Shown one piece after another: positions 1 through 6,914 of a stretch of 13,990 nucleotides of DNA. Under the pieces are notes generated by a model. The model saw only the letters and a program-made list of their open reading frames with translations, searched no databases and was not told where the DNA came from. The first letter of the stretch is position 1; the number at the start of each line of letters is the position of its first letter. Location of the stretch: assembly GCA_015490055.1 (NCBI GenBank), contig WFYP01000268.1, positions 1-13,990 of the forward strand, in the 5' to 3' direction. Position numbers and translations under genes: made by a program. The stretch is from Nitratifractor sp. (GTDB lineage Bacteria; Campylobacterota; Campylobacteria; Campylobacterales; Sulfurovaceae).

Positions 1-1
1 G

Positions 2-391
2 GTCGATATGGCTATAGGTTTTATTTTTGGTGCGGCGTTTGCGACTCTTGTTAAGTCACTTGTAAATAATGTAATTATGCCTCCGATTGGCACAGTACTT
101 GGCAATGTTGATTTTAGTAATCTTTTCTATGCATTAGATGGTAAAGAGTATGCATCGATAAAGGCTTTAGAGAAGGCAGGAGCACCTGCTATTAAATATG
201 GTGTATTTATTACAGATTTAATCTCTTTTATTATTTTAGGTTTTGTAATGTTTATTTTTATAAAGGCATATAATAAAATGAAAAAAGAGGAGCCAAAAGC
301 AGCACCTACAGAGAAAAGTTGCTCAGATTGTGCTATGAAAATCCCAGTTGAAGCAAAAGTTTGTGGATATTGTGGCAATACAAATGTATAA
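2..391 (+). CDS. mscL: Large-conductance mechanosensitive channel MscL with C-terminal zinc ribbon (5' partial)
   Basis: MscL is a homopentameric inner-membrane channel that opens under membrane tension to release solutes during hypo-osmotic shock. The reading frame is open to the left edge (Val-Asp before the first visible Met at 8), so the first residues, normally an amphipathic helix ending in a GNVVD-like motif, lie outside the window; the Met at 8 is internal. Visible are TM1 with the signature LVNNVIMPPIG (residues 18-28 counted from that Met), a periplasmic loop, and TM2 (about 65-87). After TM2 comes a charged linker (KKEEPKAAPTEK) and then Cys105-x2-Cys108 and Cys119-x2-Cys122, a rubredoxin-like zinc ribbon in place of the usual C-terminal helical bundle. 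A hairpin terminator follows the stop. Family assignment is certain; zinc binding is inferred from the cysteine spacing. Confidence 0.95.
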   Translation, partial: VDMAIGFIFGAAFATLVKSLVNNVIMPPIGTVLGNVDFSNLFYALDGKEYASIKALEKAGAPAIKYGVFITDLISFIILGFVMFIFIKAYNKMKKEEPKAAPTEKSCSDCAMKIPVEAKVCGYCGNTNV

Positions 392-392
392 C

Positions 393-414
393 TTATAGAG
401 CACTTGCTCTATAA
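393..414 (+). terminator. Hairpin terminator after mscL
   Basis: Perfect inverted repeat, ttatagagc / gctctataa around the loop actt, beginning one base after the mscL stop codon and followed by an A/T-rich run. It probably ends mscL transcription before the cetB-pyk unit. Confidence 0.6.
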
Positions 415-492
415 AATGAATATTTACTTCTATTTTTTAAACTTATATATCTATAATTTTATGTAATCTACTATATTATCTTAAAATTACGC

Positions 493-498
493 TATAAT
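493..498 (+). promoter_or_regulatory. Candidate -10 box for the cetB-like/pyk operon
   Basis: An exact TATAAT lies 40 bases before the ATG at 539, in an A/T-rich stretch after the mscL terminator. There is no obvious -35 hexamer, which is common for the housekeeping sigma factor of Campylobacterota. A ribosome-binding sequence (aaaggta) lies just before the ATG. This is a pattern match only. Confidence 0.45.
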
Positions 499-538
499 TA
501 ATCAAAATTATTAACTGAAGTTATTAAAAGGTAGTACA

Positions 539-1069
539 ATGACAGATTCTTTTGATATGTTTATAGAGACAGAAATACCACAAAACGATGTTATTATTTC
601 AAGAACAGATTTAAAAGGTGTAATTACTTACGCTAACGATACTTTTGCTGAAATTTCAGACTATACAATAGATGAATTAATTGGTAAGCCTCATAATATT
701 TTAAGACACCCAGATATGCCAAAAAGTGCTTTTGCAGACCTTTGGGCGACAATTAAAGCAGGAAATATTTGGCAAGGTTATGTAAAAAATTTACGAAAAG
801 ATAGAGGCTACTATTGGGTTTATGCAGAAGTATCGGGCGTATATAAAGATGGTGAAGTAGTTGAATATAAATCTATACGCTCTTGGGTACCAAAAGAGAA
901 GAGACGACAGATGCAAAAAATTTATGATAAAATGCGTTTTGAAGATGGAGAAAATGTTAGATGTGTAAGTTATATACCAGCCGATTTATATAATAAATTA
1001 CTAACACTATCTGATAATGACAAAGTGTGTGGAGATACCATCCTAAAAGAGTTAGTAAAAAAGATTTAA
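539..1069 (+). CDS. cetB: Aer/CetB-like PAS-domain energy-taxis sensor protein
   Basis: A 176-residue soluble protein that is nearly all one PAS domain (about residues 18-120), strongly resembling the N-terminal PAS of E. coli Aer and the stand-alone Campylobacter CetB. The hallmark segments are SRTDLKGVITYANDTF (21-36), the Aer-type FAD-contact motif RHPDMPK (56-62) with a Trp at 69, and KDRGYYWV (87-94). In Aer these residues hold FAD, so FAD binding is likely. CetB passes the redox signal to a separate membrane MCP-like partner, CetA; no such gene is visible here, so the partner must be elsewhere. The tail (121-176) is basic and helical with no domain I recognise. Pyruvate kinase starts 12 bases downstream, suggesting co-transcription. 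The symbol is by resemblance; orthology is not proven. Confidence 0.8.
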   Translation: MTDSFDMFIETEIPQNDVIISRTDLKGVITYANDTFAEISDYTIDELIGKPHNILRHPDMPKSAFADLWATIKAGNIWQGYVKNLRKDRGYYWVYAEVSGVYKDGEVVEYKSIRSWVPKEKRRQMQKIYDKMRFEDGENVRCVSYIPADLYNKLLTLSDNDKVCGDTILKELVKKI

Positions 1070-1081
1070 ATAAGGTATTAT

Positions 1082-2509
1082 ATGAGAAAAACTAAAATTG
1101 TTGTAACATTAGGTCCTGTTACTGCAAACGAAAAGATGATAGAGAAGTTAATAAATCGTGGTGTTAATGTATTTAGGCTTAACTTTTCACATGGGGACCA
1201 TGAAGTACATAAAGCTTCTATAAAATTAATTCGTAATGTCAGTGCTAAGTTAAAAAAAGAGGTTGCAATACTGCAAGATATCTCAGGACCAAAGGTAAGA
1301 ATTGGTGAGATTGATGGTGTCTTAAAGTTAAAAAAAGGTGATAGATTAACTTTAGCAAAAGAGCCAAGTGATGATATTAAAACTTTGCATTTAACTTACA
1401 CTGATATTATCGATATGGTTAAAATTGGCGAAGAGGTATTTTTTGCAGATGGAACTTTGCAGAGTGTTGTTATAGATAAAGATGAAAATGCTTTAGAGTT
1501 ACAAATGCTTAACGATGGTGAATTAACATCAAGAAAAGGCGTGAATTTCCCAAAAACTAAATTAAAAATCTCTGCAATTACCGCAAAAGATGAATTAGAT
1601 ATAGAGTTTGGTTCAAAAAATGATATCGACATAGTAGCCCTATCTTTTGTACAGGATAGAAAAGATATATTAAAAGCAAAGCAGATTATGGCAAAGCACA
1701 ATTTCGAGCCATTTATTGTAGCAAAAATAGAGACAGGCGAAGCTATAAATAATTTAGAAGATATTTTAGATGAGTGCAATGGTGTAATGGTTGCTCGCGG
1801 CGATTTGGGTGCAGAGTTTGGAGTTACTAAACTGCCTAGAATTCAAAAGCACATTATAAAAGTTGCAAACCGCTTGCATAAGCCAGTTATTACAGCAACT
1901 CAAATGCTAACTACGATGAAAGAGAATCCTTTTCCAACGCGTGCAGAAGTTAGTGACATTGCAAATGCTGTATATGATGGAACAGATGCCGTAATGCTAA
2001 GCGATGAGACAACTATTGGTAAATTTTCTGTTGAAGCGGTAGAGGTACTGCACGATACAATTAAAGATGCAGAAATTAGCTACCCATTTTTTAAAGATTT
2101 TGAGCCACTAGATAGCTCAGATGCAGTATCTAAATCGGCTGTGCAGTTAGCTAAAAACTTAAACAAAGAAGCACTCGTGCCATTTACAACATCTGGCACA
2201 TCTGCTTTGACACTCTCTAAATATCGCCCGAAGCAAAGTATTTATGCAGTCTCTCACTCATTAAAAACACATAGAGCCCTAAATTTAGTCTGGGGTGTTA
2301 GACCGCTATTTATAATGGAGCAAGTTAAAAACCCTACTACCCTATTATACAACTTTGTAAAAAAAGTACTTGATGAGAAACGAATATCAATAGATAAAAA
2401 ATATATTGTTACAATGGGCTCAAACACAGGTAAAAAAGGTTCTACAAATTTAATAAGAGTGCTAAACAAAGAGGGAATGGAAGCCGTACTTTCAAGCCAA
2501 GATAATTAA
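1082..2509 (+). CDS. pyk: Pyruvate kinase
   Basis: Converts phosphoenolpyruvate and ADP to pyruvate and ATP in the cytoplasm, the last step of glycolysis. The 475-residue length is normal for the bacterial enzyme. Visible features are the N-terminal TLGP and the active-site stretch NVFRLNFSHG (29-38, with Arg32, Asn34 and Ser36 typical of K+-site and phosphate contacts), QDISGPKVRIG (65-75), VAKIETGEAINNLEDI, MVARGDLG, and the signature ATQMLTTM...PTRAEVSDIANAVYDGTDAVMLSDET. The usual MLSGET reads MLSDET here. The regulatory C-terminal domain occupies about residues 345-475. The ATG at 1082 is preceded by aagg and lies 12 bases after the PAS gene. The stop codon overlaps the first hairpin of the downstream repeat. 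Confidence 0.97.
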   Translation: MRKTKIVVTLGPVTANEKMIEKLINRGVNVFRLNFSHGDHEVHKASIKLIRNVSAKLKKEVAILQDISGPKVRIGEIDGVLKLKKGDRLTLAKEPSDDIKTLHLTYTDIIDMVKIGEEVFFADGTLQSVVIDKDENALELQMLNDGELTSRKGVNFPKTKLKISAITAKDELDIEFGSKNDIDIVALSFVQDRKDILKAKQIMAKHNFEPFIVAKIETGEAINNLEDILDECNGVMVARGDLGAEFGVTKLPRIQKHIIKVANRLHKPVITATQMLTTMKENPFPTRAEVSDIANAVYDGTDAVMLSDETTIGKFSVEAVEVLHDTIKDAEISYPFFKDFEPLDSSDAVSKSAVQLAKNLNKEALVPFTTSGTSALTLSKYRPKQSIYAVSHSLKTHRALNLVWGVRPLFIMEQVKNPTTLLYNFVKKVLDEKRISIDKKYIVTMGSNTGKKGSTNLIRVLNKEGMEAVLSSQDN

Positions 2510-2546
2510 AACTGTGGATTCCCACGAAAGTGGGAATCCACAGTTT
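2509..2546 (+). terminator. Strong hairpin after pyk (dRS3-like core)
   Basis: A perfect 17-bp stem (aaactgtggattcccac and its complement) closed by a GAAA tetraloop, starting on the last base of the pyk stop codon. It should end pyk transcription and, being symmetric, could also act on transcripts coming from the clc side. The core fits ATTCCC-N8-GGGAAT, the pattern of the dispersed dRS3 repeats of Neisseria. Confidence 0.7.
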
Positions 2547-2730
2547 AAATTGTCAAAAAAGTTACATTGCTATTTATAGACAGTTAAAATCGTGGACTCC
2601 CACTTATGTGGGAGTGACGGAGTGGATAGCTTTAAGCTTTCGGCTTTGAGCTTAAAGCCAAGAAATGGATATGGAATCCATTAACTTAATGACAATGAAG
2701 GTACCCTTAACTTAAAACAATGCAAGTACC
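2509..2730 (+). repeat. Intergenic hairpin-rich repeat, copy 1 (inverted partner at 5615-5890)
   Basis: This fills the whole gap between the convergent pyk and clc genes. From left to right: the perfect hairpin at 2509-2546, a gtgggag hairpin at about 2597-2615, a gctttaagc / gcttaaagc hairpin at 2629-2658, then the end sequence ttaacttaatgacaatgaag plus gtaccc at 2681-2706, repeated in degenerate form at 2707-2730 and abutting the clc stop codon. Read against the reverse complement of 5615-5740, I count six differences over about 117 bases. No ORF or transposase is inside it, so it behaves like a non-autonomous dispersed repeat. Confidence 0.85.
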
Positions 2731-3990
2731 TTATATTTTATCTGCTTTTGTAACATTTCGACGATTTATGCTAAAGTTTAATGATGATATATACTCTACA
2801 ATTACAAGACCTACACCAGCTGCAATAACTACATTGTAATCAAATGTTGTCTCTAGCGAAAGTACCAAAGCAGTTAATGGTAATTTCATAATAACGCCCA
2901 TAAATACAGATGCTCCAATAGCAGCAAAATAGAATGGCTCAGATATAATATGATAATTAGATAAAATCTCTCCAAAACTATAACCAACTATTGCACCAAT
3001 ACTCATAATTGGCAAAAAAAGACCACCTACTGCATTTGAATAAATAGATATAGTTGTGCCAATAATCCTAAGAAATAATACTGTAAATATAAGAGCAAGC
3101 GATATTGGCTTATTATCATTTATAAGATAAGTAACAACATCTTTACCAGAAAAAGCAGCATGAGGTTCTATTAAGAGAATTGTTCCAACTGTACTTCCTC
3201 CTATTATAGCAAAAATATAGTTACGATATTTAGATGCATTTTTAAAAATTTCAAAATCTATAAAGTGCAAAACTCTCTTTTTTAAAAATAAATATATATA
3301 GACAAATATCGTTACATATGGAATAAATATTAAATTTACCAAAAAAAAGCTTTTATCTAAACTTCTACCAAGAGAGTGTTTAAAGTAAATAGGCTCTAAA
3401 AAATTTATACTTATAGCAAAAGCAATTACTGAACCAAGAATTAAATAGCCAATATACTGCTTTAGAAATTGATAAGCAATATGCTCTACCGCAAAAGCAA
3501 TACCAGTTAATGGTGATACAAAAATTGCAGCAATAGCACTACTTGCACCAACACTTATTATCATTTTAATTAACATATTTGGTAATTTAAATAATTTATG
3601 AATATGGTAAGCTATCATCGCACCGATTCCAGCACTTGGACCCTCTGTCCCAGCCATAAACCCAGTAGATAGTGATAGAACCGAAGCGATAATTTTAAGA
3701 AATAGAGTTTTGACTTTTAAAATCATTTTATTTTGAGCTATAGAGTCGGCAATTTCATTTAATGCATACTCTCTAATATTTGAATCTTTAGAGACAATAT
3801 AATTAACTATAAAAATAGCTACAGTAGGCAACAGATAGATATACCAAATAGGAAGTGTAGCTATAGTTTTATAAGGGTCACCTTGGAAGAAAAAGTAGGT
3901 AGTGAATATGATAAGTAGTTCATAAATTGTAATTAAAAAACCACTTATTAAACCTATTAATATTGTAGCTAATATAAATCTACCTATCAT
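2731..3990 (-). CDS. Divergent ClC-family anion channel/transporter
   Basis: A polytopic inner-membrane protein of the ClC family (anion channels and Cl-/H+ or F-/H+ exchangers). Residues are numbered from a GTG at 4041. The signature GTEGPSAGIGA (131-141) carries the gating glutamate Glu133, followed by AAIFVSPLTGIAFAVEH (171-187), a GG-LF-P segment (SNAVGGLFLP, 335-344) and LETTFDY with the chloride-coordinating Tyr402. The first filter motif (GSGIP in E. coli ClcA) reads DSNIR (86-90), and the internal proton-glutamate position appears to be His187. I chose the ATG at 3990, codon 18 of the longer frame: it lies 11 bases after the upstream stop and just before the first hydrophobic helix, giving 419 residues. 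The GTG at 4041 would overlap the upstream gene by 41 bases. Neither start has a clear Shine-Dalgarno. The gene probably shares a transcript with the lipoprotein gene upstream. Confidence 0.88.
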   Translation of the reverse strand: MIGRFILATILIGLISGFLITIYELLIIFTTYFFFQGDPYKTIATLPIWYIYLLPTVAIFIVNYIVSKDSNIREYALNEIADSIAQNKMILKVKTLFLKIIASVLSLSTGFMAGTEGPSAGIGAMIAYHIHKLFKLPNMLIKMIISVGASSAIAAIFVSPLTGIAFAVEHIAYQFLKQYIGYLILGSVIAFAISINFLEPIYFKHSLGRSLDKSFFLVNLIFIPYVTIFVYIYLFLKKRVLHFIDFEIFKNASKYRNYIFAIIGGSTVGTILLIEPHAAFSGKDVVTYLINDNKPISLALIFTVLFLRIIGTTISIYSNAVGGLFLPIMSIGAIVGYSFGEILSNYHIISEPFYFAAIGASVFMGVIMKLPLTALVLSLETTFDYNVVIAAGVGLVIVEYISSLNFSINRRNVTKADKI

Positions 3991-4000
3991 TTTATATATT

Positions 4001-4570
4001 TTATTTATTATATTTGGCAGATAGCATAGGTCCTCTTGCACTTATATCTGCTGCTACTCTTTTTGCTATTGCTTTAAACAAACTTTTTAATGATACACGC
4101 TTTGCATCATCATAATCTACACCTGATTTTGCTCTAACTGTTACATTGTATCTTATATTTCCCTTTGCGGCTGTAAAACCAGCTTTGTCTGTTATGGTAT
4201 ATGTTGTAAAAGTTTGATACTGCGCATCTAAATGATAAAAAATAAGCCCATGCTCAACAGTTTTATATTTACGAGAAGTTACAAGATTTCTATTTATATT
4301 AATTTTAAGTTTCAGCATTGGTGAGTCATCTAAAATTACTTGACCTCTCTGTGCTAATTGACTTCTAAGAGCTTTTAAAAAGACTAATCTCTCTACAACA
4401 AATTTTAAATCATTTCCTGTAATTTCGTCTAACTCTACCTTAATTGGTTCTCTATATTTACTACTATAAGAGTTAGAACCAAATCCACCTGCGTTATATG
4501 TACCTGGTAAGATAGTACAACTTTGAATAAGCAGAGAAACTAATGCCAAAATAAATATATTTAATTTCAT
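4001..4570 (-). CDS. Predicted outer-membrane/periplasmic lipoprotein (first of two tandem paralogues)
   Basis: A 189-residue protein beginning with a lipoprotein signal peptide: Lys2, hydrophobic core 4-14, and lipobox LIQSC with the lipidated Cys at 18. The mature part has mixed alpha/beta character and matches no family I can name. Its C-terminal two thirds (about 80-180) align with the next gene upstream (4634-5284): both show V-[TS]-S-[RK] after a K-x-I-x-I-x-R strand, then [IF]-x-YNV-x-[VI]-[RK], then a Ser/Lys-rich helix before the end (KSLFKAIAKRVAADI here, KKLFLKIGQKIANSL there). An agggat ribosome-binding sequence precedes the ATG. The pattern resembles small envelope lipoproteins with a DUF4136- or LptE-like fold, but I would not assign one. 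clc follows immediately. Confidence 0.75.
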   Translation of the reverse strand: MKLNIFILALVSLLIQSCTILPGTYNAGGFGSNSYSSKYREPIKVELDEITGNDLKFVVERLVFLKALRSQLAQRGQVILDDSPMLKLKININRNLVTSRKYKTVEHGLIFYHLDAQYQTFTTYTITDKAGFTAAKGNIRYNVTVRAKSGVDYDDAKRVSLKSLFKAIAKRVAADISARGPMLSAKYNK

Positions 4571-4618
4571 AAAAATCCCTAAATTATTTAACTGATGTTA
4601 TTTAATCACAATAGCTCT

Positions 4619-4624
4619 ATTATA
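4619..4624 (-). promoter_or_regulatory. Candidate -10 box for the lipoprotein/clc genes
   Basis: TATAAT on the minus strand, preceded by TTGT and followed by GAGC, in the 63-base gap between the two paralogues and 49 bases before the lipoprotein ATG. It would let the lipoprotein and clc genes be expressed separately from the upstream paralogue. Pattern match only. Confidence 0.4.
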
Positions 4625-4633
4625 ACAAAATTT

Positions 4634-5284
4634 TTATAGTTTTGAGACATTAGCACGGTGCAAAATATAAAATCTTTTTGAATTTAAAGAGTTAGCTATT
4701 TTTTGACCAATTTTTAGAAACAATTTCTTTTTTGCTATTCTCTCACTCTCTAAATAATCCCACTTAGATACTGATTTAATTAAAACATTATATGGAATAA
4801 AAGCTTTAGCAACAACTAAATCTTTAGAGTTATAAACTTTATAATTTATATTAATTTTAATTTTTTTCTCTATTACATAGTGCCTTTTTGCATCATAAGT
4901 TGAAACATATCTTTTACTGCTGACAATATGTCTTTTTATACTGATTACAACTTTAAATTTGTTTTCATCAGTTTTTTTAGTAAACCACTCTTTTGCTAAA
5001 TTGTTTTTTATACCAATATTTAAATACTTCTCTTCTATAGGTAAAAGGTTAGAGCCCATAACTGTAGAGAAATCTAACATAGCTACAGGCTTTTCTAACT
5101 GATATTTTTTGATTTTTGTTTGTGCAAATTTGTGATTGTTATGATTTTTTTTACTCTTTTTCTCTTTCTCTAACTTAACTAAATATGGGTTTTCATAAAA
5201 TTTATATCTATCTAAGCCTAAAAAACCTCTAATGTAAGTAGTAACAACAAAAAAAACCGTTAAATATATAGCAAATGATTTCAT
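4634..5284 (-). CDS. Hypothetical membrane-anchored or secreted protein, paralogue of the adjacent lipoprotein
   Basis: A 216-residue protein I cannot assign to a named family. It starts with a short positively charged end and a hydrophobic segment (about 4-23: signal anchor or uncleaved signal peptide, no lipobox Cys), then a very basic Lys/Asn-rich linker (about 36-60). Residues about 65-210 align with the downstream lipoprotein, including SIKRHIVSSKRY, FIPYNVLIKS and a terminal helix KKLFLKIGQKIANSL. The two therefore look like a tandem duplication in which one copy kept lipid anchoring and the other acquired or kept a membrane anchor. The ATG is supported by aagggg five bases upstream and by a TATAAT at 5304-5309. 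The protein is unusually lysine-rich (predicted high pI). Confidence 0.65.
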   Translation of the reverse strand: MKSFAIYLTVFFVVTTYIRGFLGLDRYKFYENPYLVKLEKEKKSKKNHNNHKFAQTKIKKYQLEKPVAMLDFSTVMGSNLLPIEEKYLNIGIKNNLAKEWFTKKTDENKFKVVISIKRHIVSSKRYVSTYDAKRHYVIEKKIKININYKVYNSKDLVVAKAFIPYNVLIKSVSKWDYLESERIAKKKLFLKIGQKIANSLNSKRFYILHRANVSKL

Positions 5285-5303
5285 CTTACCCCTTAATTTG
5301 TAT

Positions 5304-5309
5304 ATTATA
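5304..5309 (-). promoter_or_regulatory. Candidate -10 box for the 4634-5284 gene
   Basis: Minus-strand TATAAT 19 bases before the ATG at 5284, within the 69-base divergent spacer shared with the small HTH-like gene. Pattern match only. Confidence 0.4.
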
Positions 5310-5318
5310 TCAAATTGT

Positions 5319-5324
5319 GATAAT
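5319..5324 (+). promoter_or_regulatory. Candidate -10 box for the small HTH-like gene
   Basis: Plus-strand GATAAT, one mismatch from TATAAT, 29 bases before the ATG at 5354 and in the same divergent spacer as the minus-strand promoter. The two promoters would nearly overlap. Weak pattern match. Confidence 0.3.
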
Positions 5325-5353
5325 ATTACAGAAATTTTTTAAGGTATTTATCA

Positions 5354-5614
5354 ATGAATTTAGAAACTGAGTTAAGAAAGCATATAAAAGCAGTTGTTCA
5401 CCCACTAAAGAGTGCAGAAGAATTAGAGTTAGCACTAAAAGCTAAACTCACAAAAAGAGAGTTAAAACTTCTCAAATCTTGGGCTAACAATTTAAGCCAA
5501 GAAGAGATTTTAAAAACGCTAAAACTTACAAGCGAAAATTATGATGCCTTAAGTTCAAAATTGATAAAAAAGATTAATCAAGAGAAAGTAAAGCAAGCAC
5601 TTTATAATATATAG
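5354..5614 (+). CDS. Small helical protein with possible sigma-4/LuxR-like helix-turn-helix
   Basis: An 86-residue, Leu/Lys/Glu-rich, apparently all-helical protein without membrane segments. An N-terminal helix (1-31) is followed by LTKRELKLLKSWANNLSQEEILKTLKLTSENYDALSSKLIKKI (about 32-74). Its order, helix then S-x-E-E-I then L-x-L-T-x-E-x-[YV] then helix, recalls the region-4 helix-turn-helix of sigma factors and LuxR-type regulators. I therefore suspect a DNA-binding or adaptor role, but no specific family is recognised. The ATG has aaggta eight bases upstream. The gene stands alone, divergent from the paralogue pair, and its stop codon abuts the second intergenic repeat. It is likely real because of its consistent length, ribosome-binding site and codon use. 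Confidence 0.6.
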   Translation: MNLETELRKHIKAVVHPLKSAEELELALKAKLTKRELKLLKSWANNLSQEEILKTLKLTSENYDALSSKLIKKINQEKVKQALYNI

Positions 5615-5890
5615 AGGGTACTATCATTGCCATTAAGTTAAGGATTCCATATCCATTTCTTAGCTTTAAGCTCAAAGCCGAAAGCTTAAAGCTAGCCACT
5701 TCGTCACTCCCACAGAAGTGGGAGTCCACGATTTTAACTGCCTAAAAATTAAAAAATACTTTTTCGGCAGTTTAAACTGTGGATTCCCGTTTTCACGGAA
5801 ATGACATGCTGGCAAGCTTTTGGCTTTGTGCTTTAAGCTTTAGGCATTTTATGGAGTTAAAACTCTTAACTTAATGGCATTGAAGGGCAC
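5615..5890 (-). repeat. Intergenic hairpin-rich repeat, copy 2, with imperfect terminal inverted repeats
   Basis: This fills the gap between the convergent small gene and trxB. The left half (about 5615-5740) is the reverse complement of copy 1. The right half (about 5781-5890) is a more diverged copy in the other orientation, so the whole element is an imperfect palindrome. Its ends carry attgccattaagttaag at the left and, inverted, the same CATTAAGTTAAG core at the right. Internal hairpins are actcccac/gtgggagt at 5706-5725 and a central aactgcc/ggcagtt stem at about 5737-5772. The right end touches the trxB stop codon. It encodes no protein and resembles a miniature inverted-repeat element. 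Confidence 0.8.
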
Positions 5891-6829
5891 CTATAAATGT
5901 CCTTGAACATAACTTAGTGCTTGCATTCCTGCAACTGCACCATCGGCAGCCGCACACACTACTTGCTTTGCTGCATCAACTCTTAAATCACCTGCAACAA
6001 AAAGCCCTGGTAAACTTGTGTGCATTTTTAAATCAACTACTACTTCGCCATTATCATTTAAATCGCAAAGCCAACTGCCATCTTCTTGCTTTAAAACACC
6101 ATTGTTTACATTGTTACCAACAAACACAAACAGACCTGAAACTTTCAGATCTATCTCTTTGCCATCTTGCTCTATTTTAACACCATCTAAACCCATAGCT
6201 GAACCATAAGCCTCTATAATATGAGCATTTAAGATAAACTCTATTTTATCATTGCTCATAGCTCGCTCAACAGTAGGAGGTGCCGCTCTAAAGGCATCTC
6301 TTCGATGTATTACATAAACTTTAGAACAGATGTTCGCTAAATACAGAGCCTCTTCTAAAGCTGTATCTCCACCACCTAAAACTGCTACCTCTTTATCTTT
6401 ATAAAAAAAGCCATCACAAGTTGCACAAGTACTTACACCTTTTCCAAAAAATTCATCTTCGCCTTTAAAACCAGCTCTTTTTGGCGTGCTACCTGTACAA
6501 ACAATTACGCTTTTTGCTTCAAACTCACCACTATCGGCTACAATTTTAAAAATATCGCCACTTTTAGAAACACTCTTAACCTGAGCCATCTCGTGTTTAA
6601 GCCCAAAGTGCATACACTGCTTAGGCCAAGGTTCCATTAGCTCCATACCTGTTAAGTGTGGCTCTTCTCTAAAGACACCTGGATAATTTTCGATTTCGCT
6701 ACTTTGCGTAATTTGTCCGCCAGGCATTCCCATCTCGAACATTACCACATCTTTTAAACCACCTCTTGTAGCATAAAGCCCAGCTGTTAAACCTGCCGGA
6801 CCTCCACCTATAATTGCACAATCTAACAT
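5891..6829 (-). CDS. trxB: Thioredoxin-disulfide reductase
   Basis: A cytoplasmic flavoenzyme that reduces thioredoxin with NADPH. At 312 residues it is the low-molecular-weight bacterial type. Visible are the FAD-binding GGGPAG (8-13), the redox-active CATC (Cys135/Cys138) followed by DGFFY, the NADPH-binding GGGDTA (152-157) with HRR at 175-177 that contacts the 2'-phosphate, and the C-terminal FAD motif LFVAGDLR...KQVVCAAADGAVAG. The ATG is preceded by gaagg. The gene lies 109 bases downstream of trxA on the same strand; the spacer holds hairpins (6859-6940) that could lower or stabilise readthrough. Its stop codon abuts the repeat at 5615-5890. It works with the adjacent thioredoxin in protein disulfide reduction and peroxide defence. 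Confidence 0.97.
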   Translation of the reverse strand: MLDCAIIGGGPAGLTAGLYATRGGLKDVVMFEMGMPGGQITQSSEIENYPGVFREEPHLTGMELMEPWPKQCMHFGLKHEMAQVKSVSKSGDIFKIVADSGEFEAKSVIVCTGSTPKRAGFKGEDEFFGKGVSTCATCDGFFYKDKEVAVLGGGDTALEEALYLANICSKVYVIHRRDAFRAAPPTVERAMSNDKIEFILNAHIIEAYGSAMGLDGVKIEQDGKEIDLKVSGLFVFVGNNVNNGVLKQEDGSWLCDLNDNGEVVVDLKMHTSLPGLFVAGDLRVDAAKQVVCAAADGAVAGMQALSYVQGHL

Positions 6830-6858
6830 TTTGTTGCCTTCAATAAGTTGATTTATAT

Positions 6859-6914
6859 ATTGGTATATTAGTTATTGGTAAAAGCACAAATATACCAATT
6901 ACCAATATACCAAT
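6859..6914 (-). repeat. Hairpin-forming ATTGGTA/TACCAAT repeats between trxA and trxB
   Basis: Two ATTGGTA-containing segments (6859-6867 and 6872-6881) face TACCAAT segments in opposite orientation (6893-6899, 6900-6906, 6908-6914). They can form a nested stem, 6859-6867 with 6906-6914 and 6872-6881 with 6899-6907. Two of the TACCAAT units are direct 7-bp tandem copies, so this may be a small relative of the heptamer arrays further right. Confidence 0.6.

Noticed and set aside
3991..4041. GTG at 4041 as the clc start
   Set aside because: It would overlap the lipoprotein gene by 41 bases with no ribosome-binding site; the ATG at 3990 fits better, though the longer form cannot be excluded.
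5917..6209. Plus-strand frames over trxB
   Set aside because: His/Leu-rich shadow frames opposite a fully conserved trxB.
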